From NCBI RefSeq assembly GCF_018812025.1, contig NC_063049.1, positions 18,405,758 to 18,469,757 of the forward strand: 64,000 bases of DNA. Reading direction: 5' to 3'. Shown piece by piece: positions 36,632 to 49,465 of the stretch; positions within the stretch are counted from its first letter, which is position 1, and every line of letters starts with the position of its first letter. Source of the DNA: Megalobrama amblycephala (lineage: Eukaryota > Chordata > Actinopteri > Cypriniformes > Xenocyprididae). The translations under genes and the position numbers were made by a program. The notes under the pieces are model-generated. The model did not search any database. It saw nothing but the letters and a program-made list of their open reading frames with translations, and had not been told where the DNA came from.

Positions 36632-38089
36632 AGTGTTAGTTCACCCAAAAATGAAAATTCTATCATCATTTACTCCCCCTCATGTCGTTCCAAAACCATA
36701 ACAATTTAATTCATCTTTGGAACGCAAATAAAGATATTTTTAATGAAATCTGAGAGCTTTCTGTCCCTCCATAGACAGCTACACAACTGGAACTTTCACG
36801 CCTCACAAAGTTCATAAAGAGATCATAAAACTAATCCATATGAATGGAGCGGTTTAAGGCCCCGATATACTTCAAACGAAGTTCTTTTTCATTCTTTGTT
36901 TAGGGGTAAAACGAAGTTCGAAATGCGTGACCAGCGATATACTGTAAACGAACATCTGACGCCGCTCACACTGCTGAGAGCGACGGTTAGATGAATATGT
37001 AAATAGGTGCTGTACACTTTATTCTGGGTAATAAAATAAACACAACAAAAAATGAGAAAACTGCAAGCATTTTTATAGAAAGCATAAGAAAAGCATCTGA
37101 TCAAATTAGCACTCACATGCACACGTCTCTGCAAATTAGCACTCAAGTCACGTTTATTTGTATAGTACTTTATTCAATATTGCTTAAAATCAAGCAGCTT
37201 TACAGTATCAAACAAGCACAACTTCATTTTGTACTATAAAGCAGCTATCCAGTGTGTTCATGTTTTCACCCGTGGAGATCTTACCTCAACAAACTCAAAC
37301 ACACGAAATGAGTCAAAGAAGCACTCCACGCGAATGAAGGCGGAGCCTCGGCACACGCCTCCTATTACGTTATCGTCAAGGACCAATGGTAGTACGAAGG
37401 TGTTTTGCAGCTGGAGTGAACTTTTCCTGAAAGTTCGCTTTGGCAAGCCGTTTCGAACTTCCAATAAGAACACAAAATGAACTTCATTTTGGCCTGATTT
37501 TGTTCGAAATGACGTCACATCAGTTCGTTCTTCGATTTCGTTTGAAGTATACCAGGGCCTTTAGTCCAAAATTTCTGAAGAGACTTGATCACTTAATATG
37601 ATTAACAGATTTAATTTAGGCTTTTATTTACATATAAAAATTGATCAGCAAACATAAACGAGCTCAACCGAACCTGCTTGACACGAGAGAACAAACCTCA
37701 AACATGCTGCATAACACACGGGAATGAACCTCATTGGTTCTCGCACATCAAGCGAACATGTTTGTTCCGTTGGTTTACCACAACTGATGTGTACGTTGAT
37801 GAATGAAGCCTAAATTCAATCTGTTCATCATATAAAGCAATTGTTTGTCTTCAGAAAATGTTGGACTAAACTGCTCAATTCATATGGTTTACTTATACAA
37901 TCTCTTTATGAACTTTTTGAAGCATCAAAGTTTGGGTTGCAAAGGCAGTCTATGGAGGAGTCAGAGAGCTCTCAGATTCATCAAAAATGAAGTGAACAAA
38001 AATGTTCCGAAGATGAACGAAAGTCTTACGGGTTTGGAATGACATGAGGGCAATTGATGACAGAGTTTTCATTTTTGGGTGAACTAAAG
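36632..38089. mobile_element. AGTTCACCC-type MITE enlarged by an inserted element
   Basis: Inverted ends: left AGTGTTAGTTCACCCAAAAA, right TTTTTGGGTGAACTAAAG. Subterminal words (CTCATGTCGTTCCAAAACC and its inverse) pair over at least 80 bp. The long interior is mostly a second element (36857-37560). Confidence 0.8.
36857..37560. mobile_element. PIF/Harbinger-like MITE inside the previous element
   Basis: Inverted ends AGGCCCCGATATACTTC and GAAGTATACCAGGGCCT, with subterminal AAACGAAGTTC and TTCGTTTG. The 3-bp duplication TTA at 36854-36856 and 37561-37563 is typical of Harbinger. It has no coding sequence. A segment with GTTTATTTGTATAGTACTTT at about 37150 resembles another widespread fish repeat. 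Confidence 0.78.
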
Positions 38090-38925
38090 AGAAAGAAGAG
38101 CAAAATCTTGTCTGAATATATGGGAGACAGTTGCTAAGGTAGAATTGCTCAGTAACATTTTAAGGTCAGGGCTTAGTAAAGGGTCAGGTTTATTACTCTT
38201 TCGTGTGCTGTTGTTGTTCAAAAGTGCTACGTGAGCAATTGCAGGGACAAAGAAGGTCTTCTCCTCTATAACCTGACGTGATTCAGGCCCCTGGCACCAG
38301 ACTACCTCAAACAACCTGAAATGTGAGATGAGGAGAGCAAAGAGAGAAGAGAATAGAGTCAGTGGTGAGTCAGGATGCAAGGTGCGTATCGTCAGATGCG
38401 TGTCATCTTCATGAAAAGGGTGATTGCAGAAGACTGGGAAATGTATACCTGAGTAAAACTGTACTCTCAGCACACCTGGACATGCTGCAACATGATACAC
38501 CTATAAAACACACTCACTTTATCCCACAGGTTTCTGCCTGTAGTGTTGAAAGTGTTGATATTAATCTGTGAACATTGTCTTTAGTGACAGTGTCTTGTGG
38601 TGTGTCACTCTGAATTTCACAAGAACAAGATTGTCTTTCTTCTCTTGTCTGTCTTTATCTGTTTGTTCATATTTGGCAGTGTTTTGAACCCTCATTCCCA
38701 TCGCTGTAAACACTGGCGCTTTCACTGTAATCAGTGTTTTGCTGACCTTGAGAACTGTTTGTATGGAGCTTTTCCCAAAGAGTTACTGCTGCCGTGTCAT
38801 TAGTTTGTTTCAGTGAGTGTTGGTGGTACTGTAGCATATTATATTCAGTGTTTTTAAATTTATACTTTTAAATTTACATCATAATAACAGAGCTGTTTTT
38901 TTTTTAATTTTTTTTATTTTCAAAT
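38090..38925. other. Intronic DNA, no gene seen
   Basis: Unique-looking. The open frames at 38362-38803 lack codon bias and family resemblance. Confidence 0.4.
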
Positions 38926-38928
38926 GTA

Positions 38929-39418
38929 CACTACTGTTCACACTTTTGGGGTCAGTACGATTTTAAAAGAAATAAATACTTTTTTCTGCAATTAGACAGT
39001 GAAGACATTTAAATTGTTATAAGATTTCTACAGTATTTCAAATAAATGCTGTTCTTTTGAAATGTCTATTCATCAAACGATCCTAAACAAATGTATCAGT
39101 TTCCACAAAAATATTAAGAAACACAACTTTTTTTTCAACATTGATAATAAGAAATGTTTAAGCACCAAATCAGCATTTTTGAAATTATGATTTCTGAAGA
39201 ATCATGTGACACTGAAGTAATGATGCTGAAAATTCAGCTTTGTCATCACATTTTAAAATATATTAAAATAGAAAACTGTTACTTTAAATTGTAATAATAT
39301 TTCACAGTATCCCAGTTTTTACTGTATTTTTGATCAAATAAATGTATCTTTGGTAAGCACAAGAGACTTGTTAAAATAATTGAAAATCGTATTGATCCCA
39401 AACTTTTCAACGGTAGTG
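38929..39418 (-). mobile_element. Tc/mariner-like MITE copy D, complete, 490 bp
   Basis: It is flanked by TA on both sides (38927-38928 and 39419-39420). The ends are CACTACTGTTCACACTTTTG and CAAACTTTTCAACGGTAGTG. Internal words are the inverse of copies A-C (CAACATTGATAATAAG, GAAAATTCAGCTTTG, TTTACTGTATTTTTGATC). It has no coding sequence. Confidence 0.88.
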
Positions 39419-39420
39419 TA

Positions 39421-40083
39421 TAACGTGTTATTTTTTTGTTTATGTAAAGTGATTTCACTTGAAGCCACCTCAGAATAATTAATAAATAAATAAATAAAAA
39501 GATTTTATTTCTGGCAATTGCAACTTTAGTTCTTGTCATTTATATCTCACAATGGCAGCTTAAAGTTTCACAGTTGCAACTTAAGTTGCAATCTTTTTAT
39601 CTAACTGTTGCGACTTTACTGTATTTTTCGTAATTTAATTTTATATCTCTCAATCAACAATATCTCATACTTACAACTTTATATCCTGTAATTGTGAATA
39701 ATTGAAAATTATTTTTAACTTTCCCTGTTATTTTTTAAAGTTTCCAGCCAGTGGCAGTATTTTTGATCATTTTCAAAAAACTTTCATTGCCCCCATTTTG
39801 TTTTATGAATAACTGAACATAGCTTGAGGTTCATGCATTCTTTTTTTTATAAACACTTGAAAAAACAAACAAACAACATTTTGAACAAAAAGTTGAGAAA
39901 AATCATGTTTTTGTCAAGGACGCCAGGATTTGATTCAGAATGGAGTAGACGGAGTCCATGAACATCCCAAAAGCTTGCACAGTCTTATATCCCTTCCTGG
40001 GTTTGACATTGCTCTCAGTAACATTAGGCAGTTTTGGTTTATCTGCTGTTGAATGTTTGATGATTGCGTTAGCTTACATGTGT
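39421..40083. other. Intronic DNA, AT-rich
   Basis: Short (AAAT)n and (AAAC)n runs only. No gene seen. Confidence 0.45.
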
Positions 40084-40087
40084 TTAA

Positions 40088-40624
40088 AGGTGCAGTGTGT
40101 ACATTTTAGCGGCATATGGTGGTGAGGTTGCGAATTGCAACCAATAGCTCAGCACCCTGCTCACCCCTCCCTTTCGAAGCACTTTTAGAGAAGCTACGGT
40201 GGCCGACACAAAGAAAAATGATGTCGTTGTCCGAGACAGCAGATAGCCAGGCAAGCAATGAGGTTTCTTCTTGCTTCTTACAAAGAATGGTCTCTGCTTC
40301 TAATACACCAGACGACAACAACTACTACTACTAGTGACGATGCAAGCTGCCTCTAAAAACACCAACGAACATAGAGACGTAATGTGCTCTATAGAGCAGC
40401 TTGTCCGTTTAGGGTTACTGTAGAAACATGCTGACGCAAAATGACAACTTGACATGGAGGGGGGACCCACTGTGTATGTAGATAGAAAGGGTTTAGGCTT
40501 TTCTATGGTAATAAATACATAACGGTTCATTATGTAAGGTCTTTATACACCACTCAAAACATAGTTATGTATATTATATTGCATTTCTGTCAATAGATCC
40601 TCCTAAATTATACACATCGCACCT
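40088..40624. mobile_element. TTAA-flanked MITE with AGGTGCAGTGTG ends
   Basis: TTAA lies at 40084-40087 and 40625-40628. The ends are AGGTGCAGTGTGTACATTTT and an imperfect inverse ending ACACATCGCACCT. Conserved interior words include TGGTGAGGTTGCGAATTGCA and AACGGTTCATTATGTAAGG. It is piggyBac-like by its target site. It has no transposase. Confidence 0.82.
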
Positions 40625-40629
40625 TTAAG

Positions 40630-42520
40630 CAATCTTCTATCGCTTTTGTCTGCTTCTTCATTTTGCTTCTTCACTTTTATTTGTATCATGAGATTCAGAA
40701 AATCTTGTCAATGGTGAGGAAAAAGTTAATACTGTCTCACAATGTGGCAATTTCTTATTTTAAATTTATACTTTATTAAACTTTATTAAACATTTAGCCA
40801 TTTTTTTTTTTGTCTTTACTCTTTGAGGTGGAAAAAAGGCAATGGCATTACCAAATTGAATTTCAATATGGTTGTCTTCAAACAGGAAAATCCCCCAGCT
40901 CCCTCCATCTTCTGTTAGTTTGACAAACAGATAGTCTTGTGCCCAAACTCATGCCATGCCGGTTGATTCTGTGTTGCTGTGTTGGATTAGCATGAAGATA
41001 CTTTACTTTTCTTAAAATGTAACAATATTTGTTTTATTGGGAGTAATGATATATAATCTTAAAGGTAACATTCCCCAATGCTAGTTGCAATATGTGTCGT
41101 CAGCATGTGCAATACTATTATTTGAGAGGAGGTTTTGAAACATCACTTTCCCAGAATCTCCCAGCATTGATCCAACAGAGTGGGAGAAGATCTGGAGCAG
41201 AGCTTTACAACCTACGCACCATCCCTCGCAAGAAACGCAGAAAAACGACAGCATGCACTTCATAGCATGTGTAGCTGGGAGCCCTCCACCCCCAATAATC
41301 ACATGCCTGCTATACTCCACATTAGACCGAGAGTGATATTAAGCACTGAACCAGACTATCAGCGCCGCTGAATGCCAGCATGTGCTGCGAGCACTCGTTT
41401 GAGCCGCCGATGAGAGATCTCCCCTCTCTTAATCATAGCAAAACACATGAACAAGTTGGGCAGCAGCGCCTGAGTCATAAAGAGCTACGGCGCTTGCCCT
41501 TCTTCAAAGCTGTCAGCGAGCTTATTCTGACAGCAAGGGGAGTCCAGAGGGGCGTTAGTAATTTAGGAGCCGAGGTACTGCGCTAAGAAGTGTGCTAGCG
41601 TGAGTCAGAGGTTGCAGGCTGGTGTTTGGCTCGATACCTCATTAGCGTGTGAAGAGCAGTGCGGTCTGGTCTGGCTTTCAAAGAACGCTGGACAGCAGCC
41701 TAAATCTCTGAGTGAAGCCATCACATAGTCTTGAGAACTTCTTCAGTTTAATGAAGTTCAAATGTCTCAACCTGCTGTGGTGTAAAGCTGAAGTGTGTAT
41801 TTTCAGAGCCACTAAAATGCTCGCTATCGTCGCTACAGATGCACATTTTCAGAGCAGTGACTGGTTTTCAAACTTATTGATGCCATGAGCCCCCAAATAT
41901 TATAGCAAATATACCTTTTTATATAACAAAGAGAGCAACTAAAAACATTTATAAATGTTTGGAAGATGCTTCTAGAGACATTCTGTATTCTCGAATAAGA
42001 AGATTAATTTTTTTAAATGTTGTTGAGGATTGAGTTATGAACCTGCTAGGAAGGAAATTAGTTTTTATGAGAATTTTGTACATTGTGTGAATAATGTTTG
42101 ATACAGTGAGGACTATGCAACATCCTGCATGATTCTCACAATGAATAATATTGTCTGGAGGCATAGTTGTTACATTGTTACTTCGAGCCCAATTCTAATT
42201 TGAATAAGAAAGGAAAGTTGCCTAAAATAAGTATTTTGTACAGTGCATTTTCCTGACTACAAGCTAAAAGACTATTAGGGTTTTTTTTTTTTTTTTTTTT
42301 GGCTAGTTCTTTGAGTGTATCCAAATTGTTTTTGATTGTCATTTTTGTGGGATTGTATTTTTTCACATTTTATATTTTGGGTTTTAGTGGGAAACAAATA
42401 ATTACTGTATTTTTGGCCAGATGTTTGTCCCATTCAGATTTCCCAGCTGCTCTCATTGCTGTGCTTTCCATGAAAAAACTGGAACTATACTTCCTTTTAA
42501 AGTTTGTGGTTGGCAAGGTT
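40630..42520. other. Intronic DNA, no gene seen
   Basis: 41150-41700 is less AT-rich than its surroundings but shows no splice-flanked coding frame. A poly-T run lies at 42281-42300. Confidence 0.4.
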
Positions 42521-42524
42521 TTTT

Positions 42525-43741
42525 AAAAATGTTTTTGAAATAAGTCTGTTATGCTTACCAAGGCTATATATTTTTTATCAAAAACAGCATTTATTTGAAA
42601 TAGATTTCTTTTGTAACAATGCGACAGTCTTTACTGCCACATTTGATTAGTTTAATGCTTCCTTCCTTAATAAAATAATAAATAAATAAAATAATAAATA
42701 TTAATTCTTAAAGGTGCCCTAGATTCAAAAATTGAATTTACCTCGGCATAGTTAAATAACAAGAGTTCAGTACATGGAAATGACATACAGTGAGTCTCAA
42801 ACACCATTGTTTCCTCCTCCTTATATAAATCTCATTTGTTTAAAAGACCTCCGAAGAACAGGCGAATCTCAACATAACACCGACTGTTACGTAACAGTCT
42901 GGATCATTAATACAGTATGTACGCCCCCAATATTTGCATATGCCAGCCCATGATTGAGGCATTACACAAGGGCAGGCAGTATTAACGTCTGGATGTGCAC
43001 AGCTGAATCATCAGACTAGGTAAGCAAGCAAGGACAATAACAAAAAATGGCAGATGGAGCAATAATAACTGACATGATTCATGATAACATGATATTTTTA
43101 GTGATATTTGTAAATTGTCTTTCTAAATGTTTCGTTAGCATGTTGTTAATGTACTGTTAAATGTGGTTAAAGTTACCATCATTTCTTACTGTATTCACGG
43201 AGACAAGAGCCGTCGCTATTTTCATTTTTAAACACTTGCAGTCTGTATAATTCATAAACACAACTTCATTCTTTAGAAATCTCTCCAACAGTGTAGCATT
43301 AGCCGTTAGCCACGGAGCACAGCCTCAAACTCATTCAGAATCAAATGTAAACATCAAAATAAACACTTTACTTATGCGATTAGACATGCTGCATGACGAA
43401 CACTTTGTAAAGATCCATTTTGAGGGTTATATTAGCTGTTTGAACTTTTTTTGTTGTTCAAGGCAAGCGCGAGCTTTTGGGGCGTGGAGCACGAGAATTA
43501 AAGGGCCACACACCCTGAATCGGCTCATTTCTAATTATGCCCCAAAATAGGCAGTTAAAAAAATTAATTAAAAAAAAATCTATGGGGTATTTTGAGCTGA
43601 AACTTCACAGACACATTCAGGGGACACCTTAGACTTATATTACATCTTTTTAAAAAAAGTTCTAGGGCACCTTTAAAAAAAATAATAATAATAATAGTAA
43701 TGAGATCTTATTGACCCTAAACTTTTAAATGGTAATGTACA
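42525..43741 (+). mobile_element. Tc/mariner-like MITE copy E, interrupted by piggyBac-like copy 2
   Basis: Family words appear before the insertion (TTATGCTTACCAAGGCT, ACAGCATTTATTTGAAATAG, TTTGTAACAATG). They resume after it with GAGATCTTATTGACCCTAAA and the terminus CTTTTAAATGGTAATGTACA. The left end is truncated. Confidence 0.7.
42712..43672 (+). mobile_element. PiggyBac-like (TTAA) MITE, copy 2, 961 bp
   Basis: Ends AGGTGCCCTAGATTC and TTCTAGGGCACCT, with exact TTAA at 42708-42711 and 43673-43676. Copies 1 and 3 share most of the interior, including a TTACGTAACAGTC palindrome and GATCCATTTTGAGGGTTATA. It has no transposase. Confidence 0.92.
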
Positions 43742-43744
43742 TAA

Positions 43745-44870
43745 ATGATGTGCAGTTTCTGAAAAGCAAAGCCTCAGAATGTTGGTTAGCAAACAGAATG
43801 AATCATTCAAAAATGATGTGGTTTAAGAAAGAAACCATAGGACAGAGTCAGCTGTATTCCTCCCCATAAAAAGGACATGGTGCTGGAACGATTGTGCTAA
43901 GGGAAAGAGGTGAAGAGTTCACTTGGAGTCCTGTAGCGGGGGTAATGTAGCGTAATGGAAGCGTGTTTTAAATGCAGTTCTGCTGAGATCAGCGGGAGAG
44001 CTAAAGCTGGAGATAGCTGTTCCTCTCATCTCTTTTAAGGAATCAGCGTAGAAGAAAGCAATCAGTTTCTCCTTTATATGTTATCTTTCTTTAAAGTTCT
44101 TTTCAGCCAACTAAAATGTCCTTTCCCATTATTCTGTGACTTCAGTACATTTACCTCTGTGAGGGGAAATTGATTTGAGTGGTTGTGAAGTGCTAAATTG
44201 TCTTGCCTGCCATAGTTAGGTAGGTGTTTGGTCTTTTCTTATGTGAGGAGAGGGGTGAGGAGTGTCACAGTGAGAGAATTTTTCTTATTCTGTCTCTGTT
44301 CCTTTTATTTTATTTTATTTTTTTTACAATGTGTGTGGACAGAATGAAGTTGGAGACCTAGAATTGCACCTCTTGTCTTAGAAAAGACACAAGTCTTTGT
44401 ATTAGAAGGCTGCTTGGACAGGCTCCCTGGGAGTCACGAAAAGGCCCTAAAACCAGCCAGACAAGAGAAAGAAGTTGTGAAGACCAGAGGAGAAGAGTGC
44501 AAGAAAGAGAGCTTCTAGATGACAACAGAGAAGAACTGAAGAGGGAGGCTGCTGAGAAGGAATGAGACAGGCAAACTGGGAGTTAGTGGAGTGAGTGGAG
44601 GAGTGTTGAAGGTTATTTTCCAGCTGTTATCAGCCAGTTATCAGACTGTCAGAGTGCTGGTCAGTGTCTGACATATGTACGTCTTTCCTTTGGTGCCTGC
44701 AGATTTCATATAAACATTTTAGTGTTTTATTTATTTATTTGATTTTTTTTTTTTTTTGTTATTTTATCAGAGGCATCTCTACGTAGTTTAGTGTAAAGGA
44801 TTAGTTCACCCATAAATACTAAATCTGGTATTATTTACTCAAGCGTTCCACCCATATGCTGCTTTACTGT
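43745..44870. other. Intronic DNA, no gene seen
   Basis: Purine-rich around 44340-44560. A fragment of the AGTTCACCC family (GGATTAGTTCACCCATAAAT) lies at 44799-44850. Confidence 0.4.

Positions 44871-44872
<2 letters not shown>

Positions 44873-44960
<88 letters not shown>
44873..44960. repeat. (CA)n microsatellite
   Basis: More than 40 CA units without interruption. Confidence 0.97.
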
Positions 44961-44964
<4 letters not shown>

Positions 44965-44967
<3 letters not shown>

Positions 44968-47555
44968 TATACAATTAAATTCAGAATATTTAATTTCAAG
45001 TGACTTCAATTTCAACCAAATGTTATTGTCAAATCTCAAATTATATATTTGATGGAAGAAAATATTTCTATAATATATTTTTAATGTTGCAGTGGATGTG
45101 ACAGATGTCTGTGAATAATGATTAATGGTTCCTCACAATTAATGGTCCTGGCTTCAAAGGACTTGTTTAGCATGCAGTTTAAATAGTAACTTTTTTTTTA
45201 TGATTTTTTTTTTTTTTTTCCCTCTTGTTTTTTGGTCACTCTGAACTGCCACTGAAATAAAATGTTAATATTTTTTAGTGTTTCACAGAGAAAACGAATG
45301 GCATGAGGGTTTGAAATGACATGAATGTGAGTAAGTTTTAAAAGTATTTGATGTCATTTTCAGGTGTATTGTTCCTTTTAAGGGGATATAAGTGATCCAG
45401 ATGTTTTGCTAACTTCTGCCACACTTAGCCACTGAATTACATCCCCTGTCACAACTACATGTCTTCTTTCCAAAAGCACAATGATTGACAGGCAGAGAGA
45501 ATTTCTGGTTGTCCCAGAGAAAGGTGTAATTTCTCAGGGCACCTATTAAAGTGATATCTGTCAAGTAGTAGAGGAATTTTATATGTGACGTTCCAAGAAA
45601 TGAATCCCAGAAATCAGTCGTTTGGATTTAAAATCCTGTCGTGCTGAAAATATGGACATAGGTGCGAGTAGTCCTTAACGCTTTTCAGTTGTGTCTCTGC
45701 TACTTTTCAGTTTGGCACATACGATTTGCACTGTTTGCTCTGTTGGAGAGATTTCTTTCTTTCCATTTCCCTGACAGTCCCTTTGGCCATCGAAGGGGTT
45801 CCTGAAGTAATGACATAATGGTATAAAGTGTTCTGAGATGCCTCCTCCGGCACGGCCAGATTGGTTTTAGCAGTAATTGAAAGATATTAGAGCTGTAATT
45901 TGCTCTGAACAATCTCCACCGTTAACCAGCTAGGAGCTGCCAGAAGGCTATCAGTAGATTGAAGTGGACTGAACGGTAAGTGGCTGAGAGACCTATAAGG
46001 GAAGAAAATGCATGAGGGGAGAAGAAAGTTTAACAGCTTGATGGAGAAAGAGCTAGAATACACAAAGTCAACCTTCTGCTTTCTGCTCTCTTACTACCAT
46101 TGGTTTTGGTCGATCAATCCGGTATCATGGAGATGTTCCTCAAATAATGTGTGTACCAGGGAGAAAGGCCTTTGGTTTTGCTATTTGCCACCATGTGATG
46201 GAATTAATGCACTTGGAACCAATGTAGGCCTGAGAACATGAACAATAACAAGCTCTCTGCTAATGAGAGTGGCTTAATGGGTTTATATTATGAGGGTGTC
46301 AACCGGGTTCGTCTTTACATTGGAAAAATGGGCCAAAGCATTCCTCTGCTGCGTCGCTTTAGATTTGATTTGCTTAAACCACTAAACCCCAGGCATTCTC
46401 TCCTCAGCAGTGTCTAATGAATGCAACAAATCCTTTGGAATAAAAAAAAAAAAACGAATATGTTTGTAAATGAATTCAGTAGCTGCTCCTTTACCATACA
46501 CCGCATTCAGGCATCCTATTGACAACATCTCGCACGTGATCTGCGTTCCAGCAGAGTTTACTTCCAAGTCTAATCAAATGCAACTCCACCACCTAATCAA
46601 GGGTTGATATTTAACTCTGCAGGACTGTAAATCTCGATGTGAATGATTGAACGCCCTTGGTTGAACACAAATGAATATATTTGTGTTTTCTTTCCTGTTT
46701 GTGTACGCAAACGAGACGCTCAAGGTGCCCTTCTCTTCTCACTGTGAACTTATTTGCATACAGCCCATCAGTACGTCTTTTCCCTATCTGCTCATCATCG
46801 CACATGCTTTTATGATGCTCACCAAAGCTTATAATTATTCCCAGACGGTTCACCTTTCTGACTGCTCTCCTTCAGGTCAGCGCAGAGTTATGAAGCAATA
46901 AATGAAGCTGAAGAACGGATGAATAAGATACCTATAAATCAGATAAATCATTCCAGGCATTTCTGACTCCCAGTGTCTGCAGCAGCCCATTAAAGCCTTT
47001 CATGCCATGATCATATCCCCTGAATAAGCGTTACGTCTTCTGTTGGGGTGACCTTGCCGTCATGGACATTTTGCTCGTCAGGTTATTTGCGACATTGAAA
47101 TGGTAATGCCTCTATAAATTCACATCCTATTGTTGCAAGCAATCCCCACGTATTGTCTTGTACACAGTCGCACACTCACCTTTGTTCTGTGTGTGTATGT
47201 GTGTGTGTGAGAGTGCATATGCACACCTATGCAAATACATAATTGCATAAGCCATAAAAAGGAGGCTGTCGAGGTGCACTGGTGCATGGATAACGGCGCT
47301 GTAGCCCTGAATCAATAATCAACTTTCCCTTGAGTTAGTAAAAGATATTACCATTTCACCCAGCTCATTAAAATGTTAATCACTTTTCTCATTATTTGGA
47401 ATTGAAATTTTTGATTTACTTAAAATGTCTTACATAATTAGTTTAAATTTTGAGTTAAAGGGCCACAGTGGTTTCTGTGTCCCCTTTCAGTTATGATGAA
47501 TAACTCCACAATGAGTTATTATAAAATATATAATAACTATATAATAATATATAAA
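44965..47555. other. Intronic DNA, largely unique
   Basis: A decayed AGTTCACCC-family piece lies at 45300-45385. 45400-47340 has balanced composition and no recognised transposon, and could include conserved non-coding sequence. Homeodomain-type ATTA words recur. No exon with credible splice sites was found. Confidence 0.4.
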
Positions 47556-47841
47556 ATACACTCACTGGCCACTTTATTAGGTAGGTGCCTTAGTAGTTAT
47601 TTGAGTTACTGTTGCCTTTCTATCAGCTTTCTACCAGTCTGGTCATTCTCCTCTGACCTCTGGTGACAAGGCATTTTTGCCCACAGAACTGACACTCACT
47701 GGATATTTTCTCTTTTTGGGCCATTTTCCGTAAACCCTAGAGATGGTTGTGTGTGAAAATCCCAGTAGATCAGCTCATTTCTGAAATACCCGGACCAGCC
47801 CATCTGGCACCAACATCCATGCCATGTTTAAAGTCATTTAA

Positions 47842-48722
47842 AGGTGCCCTAGATTCAAAAATTGAATTTACCTTGGCATAGTTGAATAACAAGAGTTCAG
47901 TACATGGAAATGACATACAGTGAGTCTCAAACACTGTTGTTTCCTCCTTCTTATATAAATCTCATTTGTTTAAACGACCTCTGAGGAACAGGCGAATCTC
48001 AACATAACACTGACTGTTACGTAACAGTCGGGGTATACGCCCCCAATATTTGTGCACAGCTGAATCATAAGACTAGGTAAGCAAGCAAGGACAACAGCGA
48101 AAAATGGCAGATGGAGCAATAGTAACTGACATGATCCATGATATCATGATATTTTTAGTGATGTTTGTAAATTGTCTTTCTAAATGATTCGTTAGCATGT
48201 TGCTAATGTACTGTTAAATGTGGTTAAAGTTACCATAGTTTCTTACTGTATTCACGGAGACAAGACTATCATTATTTTCATTTTTTAAACACTTGCAGTC
48301 TGTATAATTCATAAACACAACTTCATTCTTTATAAATCTCTCCAACAGTGTGTAATGTTAGCTTTAGCCACGGAGCATAGCCTCAAACTCATTCAGAATC
48401 AAATGTAAACATCCAAATAAATACTATACTTACGTGATTAGACATGTTGCATGACGAACACTATGTAAAGATCCATTTTGAGGGTTATATTAGCTGTGTG
48501 AACTTTGTTTATGGTGTTTAAGGCAAGCGCAAGCTCTTGGGCCGTGGAGCACGAGATTTAAAGGGGCCGCGCACCCTGAATCGGCACATTTATAATGATA
48601 GGCAGTTAAAAAAAATTAATAAAAAAAAACTGTGGGGTATTTTGATCTGAAACTTCACAGACACATTCAGGGGACACTTAAGACTTATATTACATCTTTT
48701 GAAAACATGTTCTTCGGCACCT
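47842..48722 (+). mobile_element. PiggyBac-like (TTAA) MITE, copy 3, 881 bp
   Basis: Ends AGGTGCCCTAGATTC and TTCTTCGGCACCT, with exact TTAA at 47838-47841 and 48723-48726. It is about 80 bp shorter than copy 2, with a deletion at about 48042 where the word ATATTTG meets TGCACAGC. It is inserted in the Tc1 transposase remnant. Confidence 0.92.
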
Positions 48723-48771
48723 TTAAATCACCTTTCTTCCGCATTCTGATGCACAGCAGATCGTCTTGACA

Positions 48772-49465
48772 TTCCCCGTGTCCCAATGTCTATACTATCC
48801 ATCCTAAGTAGTATGTGAGATTGCAATAAGTGTGTCCCAAAGAAGTGGTATGTTGAAAAGAGTATGCCAGAAGTCCCCAGATGGTCTACTATTTCTGGTA
48901 GATTTTCGAACTGTGGATTTGTACACACTATAAAGGCTAATATTGCCCACAACTCATTGCGCATTGGACAAGGATTTGGTTCAGGGCTACAAACACAAGT
49001 AAAAAGTCTTAAAAACTACAAAACATGGCGAATATGCGTGACCGATGGTGAGAGGTTTAGATAAAGGTTTGAGTGACTAATAATCAAAGTTTTACATGAT
49101 AAAAATATTTATTTAATGTTATCAGTGTTATATTTTGTTTGCAATAACAATGTGGACTTTTATAAAGATCTGTTTGGCCAACTTTTAAGTGCATCATTAT
49201 GTATTAATATGAAAGACCCGCGACTGCAGATCAACGTGCTACTGCATTATTCTCTGATACAGTAGGAAATGAAATGAAATGTGGAGGATTTTAACTGTGA
49301 CAATATGATTGACAGGCCAGTTTATGGTGACAGGATGAGACAGAGAGCAACCATTAAAGACGCAATCGTATGACGTGATAGTATGTCCCAAAGCTTGTCT
49401 ACTCTTTTGCTACACGCTCAAAAGTATGTACTTTTTCTCCACAAAAAGACTACATACTTTTAAGG
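48772..49465. mobile_element. Unclassified repeat inserted in the Tc1 relic
   Basis: It separates two adjacent parts of the Tc1 consensus as I recall it. It begins ATTCCCCGTGTCCCAATGTC and near its end has AAAAGTATGTACTTTTTCTC and AAAAGACTACATACTTTTAA, words found in a common cyprinid non-coding DNA element. Boundaries are approximate and no duplication is evident. Confidence 0.5.

Noticed and set aside
40116..40530. Overlapping open frames of 71-76 codons on both strands
   Set aside because: They lie wholly within the TTAA MITE at 40088-40624, or run just past its stop, and have no protein resemblance.
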